This document shows positions 38,131 through 45,973 of a DNA stretch of 64,000 nucleotides, one piece after another. Each line of letters begins with the position of its first letter. The first letter of the stretch is position 1. This DNA comes from an uncultured Cocleimonas sp. (GTDB lineage Bacteria; Pseudomonadota; Gammaproteobacteria; Thiotrichales; Thiotrichaceae): positions 124,001 to 188,000 of the forward strand of contig NZ_CANLZW010000004.1 of NCBI RefSeq assembly GCF_947495625.1. The letters are read 5' to 3'. The translations under genes were made by a program, and so were the position numbers. Under the pieces are notes generated by a model, which worked only from the letters and a program-made list of their open reading frames with translations, made no database searches and was not told where the DNA came from.

Positions 38131-38152
38131 CTACTTATATGTAGTTTTTTTA
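38121..38152 (+). repeat. Dispersed repeat, copy 9 (degenerate)
   Basis: TCACACCCCACTACTTATAT then GTAGTTTTTTTA. It overlaps the 3' end of the minus-strand basic lipoprotein gene: the stop TAG (38131-38133) and the last codons lie in the repeat. Confidence 0.6.
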
Positions 38153-38685
38153 AAGAAACTCGATGGTCTTCTATTACTAGAAGATCTTGAACGATTACGA
38201 TTAGAGTTGGATGCGCGATTATGCTGCCTCGCATAATCGCGTTTAGTATGATTTCTCTTTACTCCACTTGTTCTCATCTTGTGAGGTTGTCCGCTTCTAA
38301 CTCTGTTTGTATTACCATTACGTACCCGGTTTGGATGACCATTACTAACTCTATTCGGTTGACTTCCTCGCACACGATTTGGATGACCGTTTTTAACACG
38401 GTTATGATTTCGTTTTATGTGGTTGCGATTATGCTGTTTATTCCGACTTTTATGTTTATGGCCATTGTATCTAGTGGTATACGACCTGGTATTTCGATTG
38501 GGATAACGATTAAAGTAATATGGATTGTAACCAATATAATCATAATCGGAATAATAAGAATCGTAGTAGGGACGATAATAGGTCGACGAACCGGAACCTA
38601 CATAGCCAGAATCAGAATATGGTGGAGCAGAGGTGCAACCATTAATAAGAAAAGCAAAAACTACAACGATACCGAGCTTATACAT
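38131..38685 (-). CDS. Basic, Asn/Arg-repeat lipoprotein
   Basis: About 184 residues. Lipoprotein signal MYKLGIVVVFAFLINGC with acylated Cys in the LINGC lipobox. A Tyr/Ser-rich stretch follows (SYYSDYDYIGYNPYYFNR), then a strongly basic region with repeated HPNRVRNG/QPNRVSNG-type units and many His, Arg and Asn. The start at 38685 is preferred because AAGG lies about 9 bases before it; in-frame ATGs at 38694 and 38730 would put extra residues before the signal. There is no family I recognise. The high charge suggests binding to a polyanion such as LPS, exopolysaccharide or DNA, as inference. The C-terminal FFKKTTYK is encoded by the dispersed repeat. Confidence 0.6.
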   Translation of the reverse strand: MYKLGIVVVFAFLINGCTSAPPYSDSGYVGSGSSTYYRPYYDSYYSDYDYIGYNPYYFNRYPNRNTRSYTTRYNGHKHKSRNKQHNRNHIKRNHNRVKNGHPNRVRGSQPNRVSNGHPNRVRNGNTNRVRSGQPHKMRTSGVKRNHTKRDYARQHNRASNSNRNRSRSSSNRRPSSFFKKTTYK

Positions 38686-38854
38686 TTTATCCATCCTTGG
38701 GGGGTTCATGGAATTTTTATATCTTAACATTGATTTAAGTATCTAAAATAAAACAACATTTATCTTAGTATAGTTAAATATACGCACGGAATACGTTTTT
38801 GGATTGTAATTTTATGTAAAGTCACCCCTCTGTTTATTATCACCACCGATTTAT

Positions 38855-38883
38855 ATCACCCCCCTACTTTTAGGCGTTTTTTT
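38855..38883 (+). repeat. Dispersed repeat, copy 10, with a partial copy at 38820-38836
   Basis: TATCACCCCCCTACTTTTAG then GCGTTTTTTT. It contains the stop codon of bioA (38870-38872, minus strand). AGTCACCCCTCTGTTTA just to the left is a degenerate half copy in the same orientation. Confidence 0.8.
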
Positions 38884-40180
38884 CTTTTTGCCATTCACCA
38901 AGCACATCATATATGGCAGAAGTCAAAACCCTAAGCTCAGCCGATTCCATAATATAAGCGGGCATCAAATACACCAATTTACCAAACGGTCTTAACCAAA
39001 CGCCTTTTTCTGTAAAGCGTGGTTGTGACCATGTTGTAACTAACGGCTCATGCAATTCAACGACACCAATCGCCCCTTTAACCCGGACTTCTTTTACACA
39101 GTCTAATTGATTACAAAGAGATAGTTCGGCTTTGAGTTGTGCAGATATTGCGTTAACTCTATCTTGCCATGGGGATTTTAATAACAGATCAATACTGGCG
39201 TTGGCGACGCTACAAGCGAGCGGGTTACCCATAAAGGTTGGGCCATGCATTAAAAGACCTTTGCCGTCTGCTTCGATGCCATCAACTACTTTACGGGATG
39301 TTAGTGTGGCAGCTAATGTCATGGTGCCACCTGTAAGTGCTTTACCAACCGTTAGAATATCGGGTTGGATATTGGCTTGCTCGTAGGCAAACAGAGTTCC
39401 AGTTCGACCGAAGCCAGTGGCAATTTCATCGAGAATTAATAGCACATCGTATTGGTCACAAAGTTCTCGGACAGCTTGCAAGTATTCAGGGTGATAAAAA
39501 CGCATTCCGCCTGCGTTTTGCACCATCGGTTCGATGATAACTGCCGCTATCTGTTGGTGATTTTGTTTAAGCTTGGTTTTGAAGTCATATATGAATTCAG
39601 GCTTCCAGGTAACTTCTTCACCACTCTCAGTTAAAGTCTGCGGTGCTTCGGCAAAGATGTGTTGAGGTAATACGCCTGTAAACATTTCGTGCATGCCATT
39701 AACGGGATCACACACAGCCATGCCACCAAATGTATCGCCGTAATAACCGTTTCTTGCAGTAAGTAGTTTGGTTTTTTGTGTTTGGCCTTGGGCAAAACAA
39801 TATTGAAGTGCCATTTTAATCGCGACTTCTACCGCAACTGAACCTGAATCTGCCAGGAACACATGTTGTAAATTATCACAGGTGATATCCACGAGCTTTT
39901 TACCCAAAGTCACCGCAGGTTCGTGGGTTAAACCACCAAACATGACGTGTGACATTTTATGAGTTTGATCGATTAACGCTTGATTCAAAACGGGATGATT
40001 GTAACCATGGATAGTTGACCACCACGACGACATTCCATCGATGAGCTTTGTGCCATCAGTCAATTCAATATAAACACCCTGTGCAGAAGCAACTGGAAGT
40101 ACGGGGGTGGGTTTGGAAAAACTCGTATACGGATGCCAAAGGTGTTTGGCATCTAGCGCTAATAATTCATCTTGGTTCAT
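38870..40180 (-). CDS. bioA: BioA, adenosylmethionine-8-amino-7-oxononanoate aminotransferase
   Basis: PLP enzyme of biotin synthesis that transfers the amino group of S-adenosylmethionine to KAPA, giving DAPA. 436 residues. N-terminus LWHPYTSF, then MSSWWSTIHGYNHP; the cofactor aspartate lies in LILDEIATGFGRTG, and the PLP lysine is in TVGKALTGGTMTLAATL. HGPTFMGNPLACSVA follows. The stop codon and the last residues (KEKNA) fall in a dispersed-repeat copy. No other bio gene is adjacent in the window. Confidence 0.96.
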   Translation of the reverse strand: MNQDELLALDAKHLWHPYTSFSKPTPVLPVASAQGVYIELTDGTKLIDGMSSWWSTIHGYNHPVLNQALIDQTHKMSHVMFGGLTHEPAVTLGKKLVDITCDNLQHVFLADSGSVAVEVAIKMALQYCFAQGQTQKTKLLTARNGYYGDTFGGMAVCDPVNGMHEMFTGVLPQHIFAEAPQTLTESGEEVTWKPEFIYDFKTKLKQNHQQIAAVIIEPMVQNAGGMRFYHPEYLQAVRELCDQYDVLLILDEIATGFGRTGTLFAYEQANIQPDILTVGKALTGGTMTLAATLTSRKVVDGIEADGKGLLMHGPTFMGNPLACSVANASIDLLLKSPWQDRVNAISAQLKAELSLCNQLDCVKEVRVKGAIGVVELHEPLVTTWSQPRFTEKGVWLRPFGKLVYLMPAYIMESAELRVLTSAIYDVLGEWQKEKNA

Positions 40181-40268
40181 TCGTGAAACTCATATCATTT
40201 GATAAGAGATTATCTCACAGTGACTTTCTTTATGCCTCTTGTCTAAATCAAATATCTTAAGCGAATAA

Positions 40269-40712
40269 TTAACTTCGACTATTTGCCGCATCCTGCATCG
40301 CTTCAGAAATAGCGTAGCCATAAGCACAATCCACTTCCATACGTACTTTCAGTAAACCATTGGGAGAATCGTCATGCATAATGACAGCTAAAGGGGTATT
40401 TTTACGAAAACGTCTATGCGGTTTACGCAACCACATCAAGCGCATTTTATCGCTAAACGGAAACGTAGTTCTAAGCGCATCGGCGATTCCAATAATATGA
40501 TCGATTCTAATCATCAGTTCACTGCTTTCAGGGAATGCTCTTTCTCCCATTCGAAAGCCTTGTAAATGCCGATTCTTGGCATCATCACTCAAGCCTAACA
40601 CAGCAATCATCTGCTCAGTGGACAATTGCCAACCATCCAAATAACCCATAACGCCTTGTGTTAGTTGCAATAGCTCATCTGTAGAGTACTCATCGTATGT
40701 TTTTTGGGCCAT
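40269..40712 (-). CDS. MbcA/ParS/Xre-type (DUF2384-like) protein
   Basis: 147 residues. The N-terminal half is helical, with QLSTEQMIAVLGLSDDAKNRHLQGFRMG read as a possible Xre-like helix-turn-helix. The C-terminal segment MWLRKPHRRFRKNTPLAVI...GLLKVRMEVD resembles the Xre-MbcA-ParS toxin-binding domain that usually partners RES-domain toxins. No RES toxin is adjacent; instead the gene overlaps a small uncharacterised gene by 1 bp (TAATG). The pair is divergent from the MoxR/VWA operon. A regulatory role over that operon is possible. The domain call is by pattern and moderately certain. Confidence 0.6.
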   Translation of the reverse strand: MAQKTYDEYSTDELLQLTQGVMGYLDGWQLSTEQMIAVLGLSDDAKNRHLQGFRMGERAFPESSELMIRIDHIIGIADALRTTFPFSDKMRLMWLRKPHRRFRKNTPLAVIMHDDSPNGLLKVRMEVDCAYGYAISEAMQDAANSRS

Positions 40713-41101
40713 TATTCAAAACCCTCTTCAGTAGGGTCGATATCATCATAATTTGATTTTTTAGATATTTTTTTAGCTGGCTTTTTGTTTGAGCTTTTAC
40801 TCACACTTTTACTTTTCATCGTGATTTGTAAAGAATCCAGAGAAACTACATTGGAAGTGAAAGCCTCATCGGTAAAGTGAGGTTTTTCATTGAGTTCAAC
40901 ACCCGCTTCTTTCGCAATTTCCTGTTCACGTGCAGCAATCAAACCGAAACACATTTTAATATCTTCAATCGTTGTTTCTGTAAGTGGTGACTTGATTGCA
41001 GAACTTGATGGGGTAACATCTTTGACAATGCTTGATAAGGTTTTACGCATCGCTACCAGTACGCGTTTCTCCTTGGTGAAGTGCTCGACTTCTTGAGACA
41101 T
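40712..41101 (-). CDS. Uncharacterised small protein
   Basis: 129 residues, soluble. The N-terminal 90 residues are predicted helical and polar (EVEHFTKEKRVLVAMRKTLSSIVKD; IEDIKMCFGLIAAREQEIAKEAG). A Ser/Lys-rich linker and an acidic tail (DDIDPTEEGFE) follow. No family recognised. It is the first gene of a two-gene unit with the DUF2384-like gene (TAATG overlap) and is divergent from moxR across 212 bp. The tail composition suggests a flexible protein-interaction end. Confidence 0.65.
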   Translation of the reverse strand: MSQEVEHFTKEKRVLVAMRKTLSSIVKDVTPSSSAIKSPLTETTIEDIKMCFGLIAAREQEIAKEAGVELNEKPHFTDEAFTSNVVSLDSLQITMKSKSVSKSSNKKPAKKISKKSNYDDIDPTEEGFE

Positions 41102-41313
41102 AATATTTCCAGATTATCTAGTTAGCTTTATTTTATCTTTTTTTGATGTGTTCTGCATATATCCCTTTATTTATATCTTTGAAAATGATCTCAAACATTT
41201 GATGAATCTATTGCTTAATAGGAGTATTCAAGCATTAGTGGATTGTCTACACTACTTAAAACAAATTACCAACACTCTATCAACAACGTCCAAATAGCGA
41301 GAAATTAAAGGTT

Positions 41314-42363
41314 ATGCGTCCAGCTTTATTAAATACTGTCCTCGATAAAGAATTCATTGGCGCTCAGGATGGAAGCCATACACCCGTGATGTTATGGGGT
41401 CCTCCCGGGGTTGGCAAATCTGATTTGATCGCCCAAATCGGAAATCGTCAGCAGGTTTCGGTAATTGATATCCGCTTATCTCAAATGGAACCGAGTGACC
41501 TTCGTGGCATTCCTTTTCGAGATGACGACAGTGGCAATGTTGAATGGGCAATTCCATCGATGTTACCGAATATTGAGAAACATGGTGAAAAAGGCATTTT
41601 ATTTCTCGATGAAATCACTTCAGCTGTACCGAGTGTTTCTGCTGCAGCCTATCAACTGATTTTAGATAGAAGATTAGGTGAATATGAAGTACCCGATGGC
41701 TGGGCAATCTTTGCAGCAGGCAACCGCCAAGGTGATCGAGGCGTGACGTACACCATGCCTTCACCACTAGCTAATCGCTTCTCTCATTATGAAGTTGATG
41801 TGAATCTGGATGATTGGGTAGCCTGGGCCTATAAAAATGACATCAGCGAAAAAATCATCGCCTTCTTACGCTTTCGCCCGGAGTTATTATTTGATTTTGA
41901 TCCCGCGCATAATCCCGTTGCATTTCCATCACCACGTTCCTGGCAGTTTGCAAATAATGCGTTGATTAAGTTTTCAGACTCACCTCAAGTACTGCTCGGC
42001 ACCTTACAAGCCTGTGTTGGCCCTGCCGCTGGCGTTGAGTTAAAAGCATTTATCGACAGTATGGACCAGATGCCAGATCTTGATGCTATTTTAACGGGAG
42101 AAGACGTTAAAGCACCAAAAGAAATTGATTTGCAATACGCGGTGGCCAGTGCCTTAGTTGGACGAGCGATTAAATCCAAAGATGCTGGCAACTCCGCCGA
42201 AGTATTTGGCCATATTTTGAATTACGCCAAAGCCTTTAGACAAAAAGAAATGGGAGTGATGCTGGTTTCAGATATGTTACGCGCAGTCGGTGATGAGTTA
42301 TTTTCAGTTCCCGAGTTTTCCCAATGGGCGAGTTCTATTGGCGACATCATGTTATATGACTGA
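41314..42363 (+). CDS. MoxR-family AAA+ ATPase
   Basis: 349 residues. Walker A GPPGVGKS at 29-36, Walker B in GILFLDEIT, sensor-like AAGNRQGDRG, and arginine-finger region MPSPLANRFSHYEV. MoxR ATPases act as chaperones that insert cofactors or remodel complexes, almost always with a VWA-domain partner. Here the partner follows immediately, overlapping by 8 bp (starts at 42356). Cytoplasmic. Confidence 0.93.
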   Translation: MRPALLNTVLDKEFIGAQDGSHTPVMLWGPPGVGKSDLIAQIGNRQQVSVIDIRLSQMEPSDLRGIPFRDDDSGNVEWAIPSMLPNIEKHGEKGILFLDEITSAVPSVSAAAYQLILDRRLGEYEVPDGWAIFAAGNRQGDRGVTYTMPSPLANRFSHYEVDVNLDDWVAWAYKNDISEKIIAFLRFRPELLFDFDPAHNPVAFPSPRSWQFANNALIKFSDSPQVLLGTLQACVGPAAGVELKAFIDSMDQMPDLDAILTGEDVKAPKEIDLQYAVASALVGRAIKSKDAGNSAEVFGHILNYAKAFRQKEMGVMLVSDMLRAVGDELFSVPEFSQWASSIGDIMLYD

Positions 42364-43672
42364 TACTTTAGAACAGTCTGACCTTAACGCCATTGAAAAC
42401 AAGCTTACTGCCGCGCGAACTAAATTAATACTCGATAAACCCTTTCTTGGCGCTTTGGTCTTAAGATTACCACTTCAAGCGGCTGATCCTGCCTGGTGCG
42501 CTACTACAGGCACTGATGCACGCAAGTTCTATTACAATCCTGATTTCATTGATGCTTTAAACCCTGCTGAAACACAATTCATTCTCGCGCATGAAGCATT
42601 ACATTGTGCGTTATCTCATTTCGCGCGCCGTGAACATCGTATCAAACATCGTTGGGATCTCGCCTGTGATTATGCCATCAACCCGATACTTTTAGCCGAG
42701 GGCCTAACTCCTCCACCGGGTATTTTGCATTTAAAAGAATACGAAGGGATGACGGCTGAAGAAATATATCCTTTAATCGACGATAACGATATGAGCGATA
42801 CGCTCGATCAACATCTCTATGATAAAGAAGACCAGTTCAGTGAAGGTGGACAAGATAGCAGCGATAATCCACTAGATCACACAGAGGAAGGTACAAAGCC
42901 GCCAGAAGAAAAATCGACCAAAGATAAGTCCGGAGGAGGCAGTTCAGGCGATGAAGAAAAAGATCCAGAAGGAAGCGGCCAACAAGAATTTGATGAAAAT
43001 GCAGGAGGTGCTGAAGCGCCACCACCACCATTAGATCAACAAGAAGCAGAAGAACTCAGTATTCAATGGCAACAGCGCATGGCAGGTGCTGCGCAACAAG
43101 CGCAACAGGCGGGTAAATTAAGTGGCGTGATGAAACGTCTGGTTGAAACATTATTACAACCAAACTTACCGTGGCGGATGTTACTCGCCAGATACATGAC
43201 AGCGATGGCGCGTGACGATTATAGCTATACCCGACCTTCCACACGTCGTGGTGATCCGGCTATTTTTCCAACATTACGAAGTTCAGAGATCAATGTATTG
43301 GTTGCACTAGACGTGAGTGGTTCTGTCAGCGATAAAGAACTGCTCGAATGCCTCTCTGAAATTAATGCCATAAAAGGTCAAATGCGCGCAAAAATAACGC
43401 TGATAGCGTGTGATTCAGATATCGCGGATGGCTTTCCTAGAGTCTTTGAACCATGGGAAGAAGTCACCTTGCCAGACACTATTGCAGGTGGCGGATCTAC
43501 TGATTTTAGACCTGTATTTAACTGGGTGCATCAGCAAGATAATCAACCGGGTTGCGTGGTTTATTTTACAGACGCACAGGGTAGCTTTCCTACTGAGCCT
43601 AATTACCCTGTTGTATGGTTAATTAAAGGGAAAGGACAAGTCCCATGGGGACAACGTGTTCAATTAAACTAA
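42356..43672 (+). CDS. VWA-domain protein with N-terminal metallopeptidase-like domain (DUF2201 type)
   Basis: 438 residues. The N-terminal domain has a zinc-peptidase motif HEALHCALSH: H79, E80, H83, and H88 as possible third ligand. A Gly/Ser/Glu-rich acidic linker (about 165-245) follows. The C-terminal domain is VWA-like with a MIDAS motif DVSGSVS starting at D319, and GGGSTDFRP later. The start at MTDTLEQSDL (42356) is preferred over an in-frame ATG at 42290 because the latter lies deep inside the MoxR gene. Together with MoxR it forms a chaperone/adaptor pair; the client is unknown. Confidence 0.88.
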   Translation: MTDTLEQSDLNAIENKLTAARTKLILDKPFLGALVLRLPLQAADPAWCATTGTDARKFYYNPDFIDALNPAETQFILAHEALHCALSHFARREHRIKHRWDLACDYAINPILLAEGLTPPPGILHLKEYEGMTAEEIYPLIDDNDMSDTLDQHLYDKEDQFSEGGQDSSDNPLDHTEEGTKPPEEKSTKDKSGGGSSGDEEKDPEGSGQQEFDENAGGAEAPPPPLDQQEAEELSIQWQQRMAGAAQQAQQAGKLSGVMKRLVETLLQPNLPWRMLLARYMTAMARDDYSYTRPSTRRGDPAIFPTLRSSEINVLVALDVSGSVSDKELLECLSEINAIKGQMRAKITLIACDSDIADGFPRVFEPWEEVTLPDTIAGGGSTDFRPVFNWVHQQDNQPGCVVYFTDAQGSFPTEPNYPVVWLIKGKGQVPWGQRVQLN

Positions 43673-43788
43673 TTAATAAGCCCTTTACCCTCCGTTAGGC
43701 GGATTGTTGATTTAAGTTAATTTGAAAAACATTAATTCTGTTATATTTGTTACCTAGATTCATTAATATTCATCTTATAGTCATTCAG

Positions 43789-43797
43789 AAAGGAGGA
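43789..43797 (+). promoter_or_regulatory. Strong Shine-Dalgarno AAAGGAGG
   Basis: Near-perfect anti-16S complement about 5 bases before the ATG at 43802, stronger than most ribosome sites in this window. Suggests high translation of the solute-binding-like protein. Confidence 0.7.
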
Positions 43798-43801
43798 GAA
43801 C

Positions 43802-44581
43802 ATGAGACAAAACTTCATAAATAATGTTGTTGTTACTCTTCTCGTCTTATTTTTCTCTATCAGCAACCTTTCTTCAGCAAGTGCAGAGTCATGCATTCTA
43901 AAAGCACGTGTGACAAATATCCCACCCTTATATTATAAGGACGATTCTGGAGAATGGTCTGGCTTAACGGTAGACTTAGCGAATGTTTTACTAAATGAAG
44001 TAGGATGTAAAGGCGATTTCGAATCAATTAGCTGGTCACGATCATTAGATTTATTGAAGACGGGTGGAATTGACATGATGATGAATCTTTCAAAAACGAA
44101 AGACAGAGAAAAATTCATTCATTTTATTGGTCCGCAAAGCATCGAAACTGCACAGCTATTAACGAAAAAGAATATAGCCATAGATATTAATTCTTTAGAG
44201 GATTTTAAAAAGTTACCCGGAATTGTTGGATATCAACAAGGCTCTTTTTATGGAAAAGAATTTCATGAAAAACTGAAAAGTGACCCTGAATTTAACGGTA
44301 AATTTGAAGTGGTATTCTCTCAGGAATTTAATCTGAATAAATTGAAATCTGACAGAATAATAGGAATTTTGGGCCAAAACTATAGCGGTGTATCTGCCCA
44401 GAAAGATCTACTCAATAGTAATGAATACAAAGTTCACCCATATATTATTCATCATAATGAAGTGTATTTTGGCTTTTCTAAAAAATCGGTATTGCCTGAA
44501 ATTATCAGTAAATTAAACGAAGCTTACGACAGAGCCACAAATAATAAAGAATTTCATAGAGTCATTGAAAGCTACAAATAA
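43802..44581 (+). CDS. Periplasmic solute-binding-like protein, family 3 (paralog 1)
   Basis: 259 residues. Signal peptide with cleavage near SSASAES (about residue 29), then one SBP family 3 domain: RVTNIPPLYYKDDSGEWSGLTVDL, SWSRSLDLLKTGGIDMMMNLSKTKDREK, and YFGFSKKSV near the end. In importers such proteins bind polar amino acids, but no permease or ATPase is adjacent, and the same fold serves as a sensor or scavenging protein. It is clearly related to the protein encoded at 45041-45823 over its whole length, an apparent tandem duplication. Ends 46 bp before a repeat copy. Confidence 0.85.
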   Translation: MRQNFINNVVVTLLVLFFSISNLSSASAESCILKARVTNIPPLYYKDDSGEWSGLTVDLANVLLNEVGCKGDFESISWSRSLDLLKTGGIDMMMNLSKTKDREKFIHFIGPQSIETAQLLTKKNIAIDINSLEDFKKLPGIVGYQQGSFYGKEFHEKLKSDPEFNGKFEVVFSQEFNLNKLKSDRIIGILGQNYSGVSAQKDLLNSNEYKVHPYIIHHNEVYFGFSKKSVLPEIISKLNEAYDRATNNKEFHRVIESYK

Positions 44582-45040
44582 ATATCTATAAGCACCCTGT
44601 TTCATGCTTATTAGTCATATTTTTTTTAAAAAAGTGCCTATAAGTAGGGGGGTGTATTATTAAACCGATATACCTAATAGCTATAGTTGTGCAGCTATCA
44701 TTACCCAGCTTACATTACGTTCTTATTTCGCTTCCTAACTGATATAGAAACAACAATAAAATAACAGCTATTTTTTCCAATACGTTTAAACGAAACCGGA
44801 ACGAAACTAGAATAAGGACAGGACAGAACAAAAGCAAAACAAAACTATAGTTAAACTATTCTGAACTATTTAACGTCCCTACTCTCCATAAGATGATAAA
44901 GGAATTTTATCTTGCCAGTTTTATTTCAAAAACTTATATTGCACATCAATAAATACAAATATGTATCAACGTGCAATGACATACGTAAACTTTTATCTGA
45001 CTCTTTCATTAAAACAGCAACAAATACAGGGGTAAATAGT
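44582..45040. other. Intergenic region, 459 bp
   Basis: Contains repeat copy 11 (44628-44656) and a nearly T-free purine/C-rich strand at about 44788-44845. The open frame that extends the second paralog leftward to 44912 is judged not coding. No RNA gene recognised. Confidence 0.5.
44628..44656 (-). repeat. Dispersed repeat, copy 11 (G-rich strand on +)
   Basis: AAAAAAGTGCCTATAAGTAG then GGGGGTGTA. First of a run of copies in the opposite orientation to those at 4-39 kb. Confidence 0.85.
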
Positions 45041-45823
45041 ATGAAACAGGTTATAAGTATAGTTAATGTACTTGTAGTTGTAGTTGTAGTTGTTTTTATA
45101 TTTTTTAGCAGTACTGCAATCAATGCAGAAACATGCAATATCAATGCACGTGTCACGCAAATTCCTCCATTATTTTATCAAGACGAATCCAAACAATGGG
45201 TTGGTTTAACCATAGATTTAACAAAAGAATTACTCAATGAAGCAAATTGCGACGTACATTTTGAGAATATCAATTGGGCTCGATCACTAGAATTAATGAA
45301 ATCAGGCCAGGTTGATATGATGATGAATATGTCAATTACGGACGAAAGAAAAGAATACATCCACTTTATTGGTCCACATAACAATGAAACGATTCAACTT
45401 TTATTAAAAAAGTCAGTCAATACAGAGATTCAATCCTTGGATGACATCAAAAACTTACCCGGTAAAATTGGCATTCAACATGGGGCATATTTTGGCAAAG
45501 CCTTTAAAGATAAAATAGAAAATGACCCCGTTTTTGCTGATAAATTCGAGAAAACATACTCTCAGGAAAACAACGTTAAAAAACTTAAATTAGGCAGAAT
45601 TATTGGGATATTAAGACAGAATTACAGCGGTGTATCTGCCGAAATTGAATTGATGAAAACCGGGGAATATAAAGTAGACCCATTCGTTATCAACACAAAT
45701 CAGGTTTATTTTGGTTTTTCAAAAAAGTCAGTCCCCACTAATTTGATCAAACAATTAGAACAGGCTTTTGAAAGAGTCACCCTGAAGAAAGGTTTTCAGA
45801 GAGTGATTGATAGTTACAAATAA
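45041..45823 (+). CDS. Periplasmic solute-binding-like protein, family 3 (paralog 2)
   Basis: 260 residues from MKQVISIVNV (45041), preceded by AGGGGT as ribosome site; an upstream ATG at 44912 would place 43 residues before the signal peptide and is rejected. The signal core is an unusual valine run (LVVVVVVVF) encoded by GTAGTT repeats. The mature part parallels paralog 1: RVTQIPPLFYQDESKQWVGLTIDL, NWARSLELMKSGQVDMMMNMS, IHFIGPHN, QVYFGFSKKSVP. The stop codon at 45821-45823 runs into the A-tract of a repeat copy. No transporter membrane subunit nearby. Confidence 0.85.
   Translation: MKQVISIVNVLVVVVVVVFIFFSSTAINAETCNINARVTQIPPLFYQDESKQWVGLTIDLTKELLNEANCDVHFENINWARSLELMKSGQVDMMMNMSITDERKEYIHFIGPHNNETIQLLLKKSVNTEIQSLDDIKNLPGKIGIQHGAYFGKAFKDKIENDPVFADKFEKTYSQENNVKKLKLGRIIGILRQNYSGVSAEIELMKTGEYKVDPFVINTNQVYFGFSKKSVPTNLIKQLEQAFERVTLKKGFQRVIDSYK
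45074..45091 (+). repeat. GTAGTT hexanucleotide repeat (3 units)
   Basis: In-frame microsatellite in the signal peptide of paralog 2, encoding Val-Val units. Slippage would lengthen or shorten the hydrophobic core by two valines. Confidence 0.75.
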
Positions 45824-45862
45824 AAAAGTGCCTGTAAAAACCGCCTATAAGTAGGGGGGTGT
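45823..45862 (-). repeat. Dispersed repeat, copy 12 (extended)
   Basis: AAAAAAGTGCCTGTAAAAAC then CGCCTATAAGTAGGGGGGTG. The A-tract/GCCT part is partly doubled. It starts at the stop codon of the solute-binding-like gene. Confidence 0.8.
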
Positions 45863-45973
45863 ATAATAATAAAAATCGTTATTTTCTAAGACACCTCTTG
45901 TCTTATAGATTTCATAACATCCTGTTTTTCCTTTATTATTTAAAATACCTCTCATACATAATAATAAAAACCT

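Noticed and set aside
42290-42355. Upstream start for the VWA-metallopeptidase gene
   Set aside because: It lies 74 bp inside the MoxR gene and encodes residues unrelated to the family; ATG 42356 gives a normal 8-bp overlap.
44912-45040. Upstream start extending paralog 2 of the solute-binding-like proteins
   Set aside because: It would put 43 residues before a clear signal peptide; the ATG at 45041 has a ribosome site and matches the paralog.
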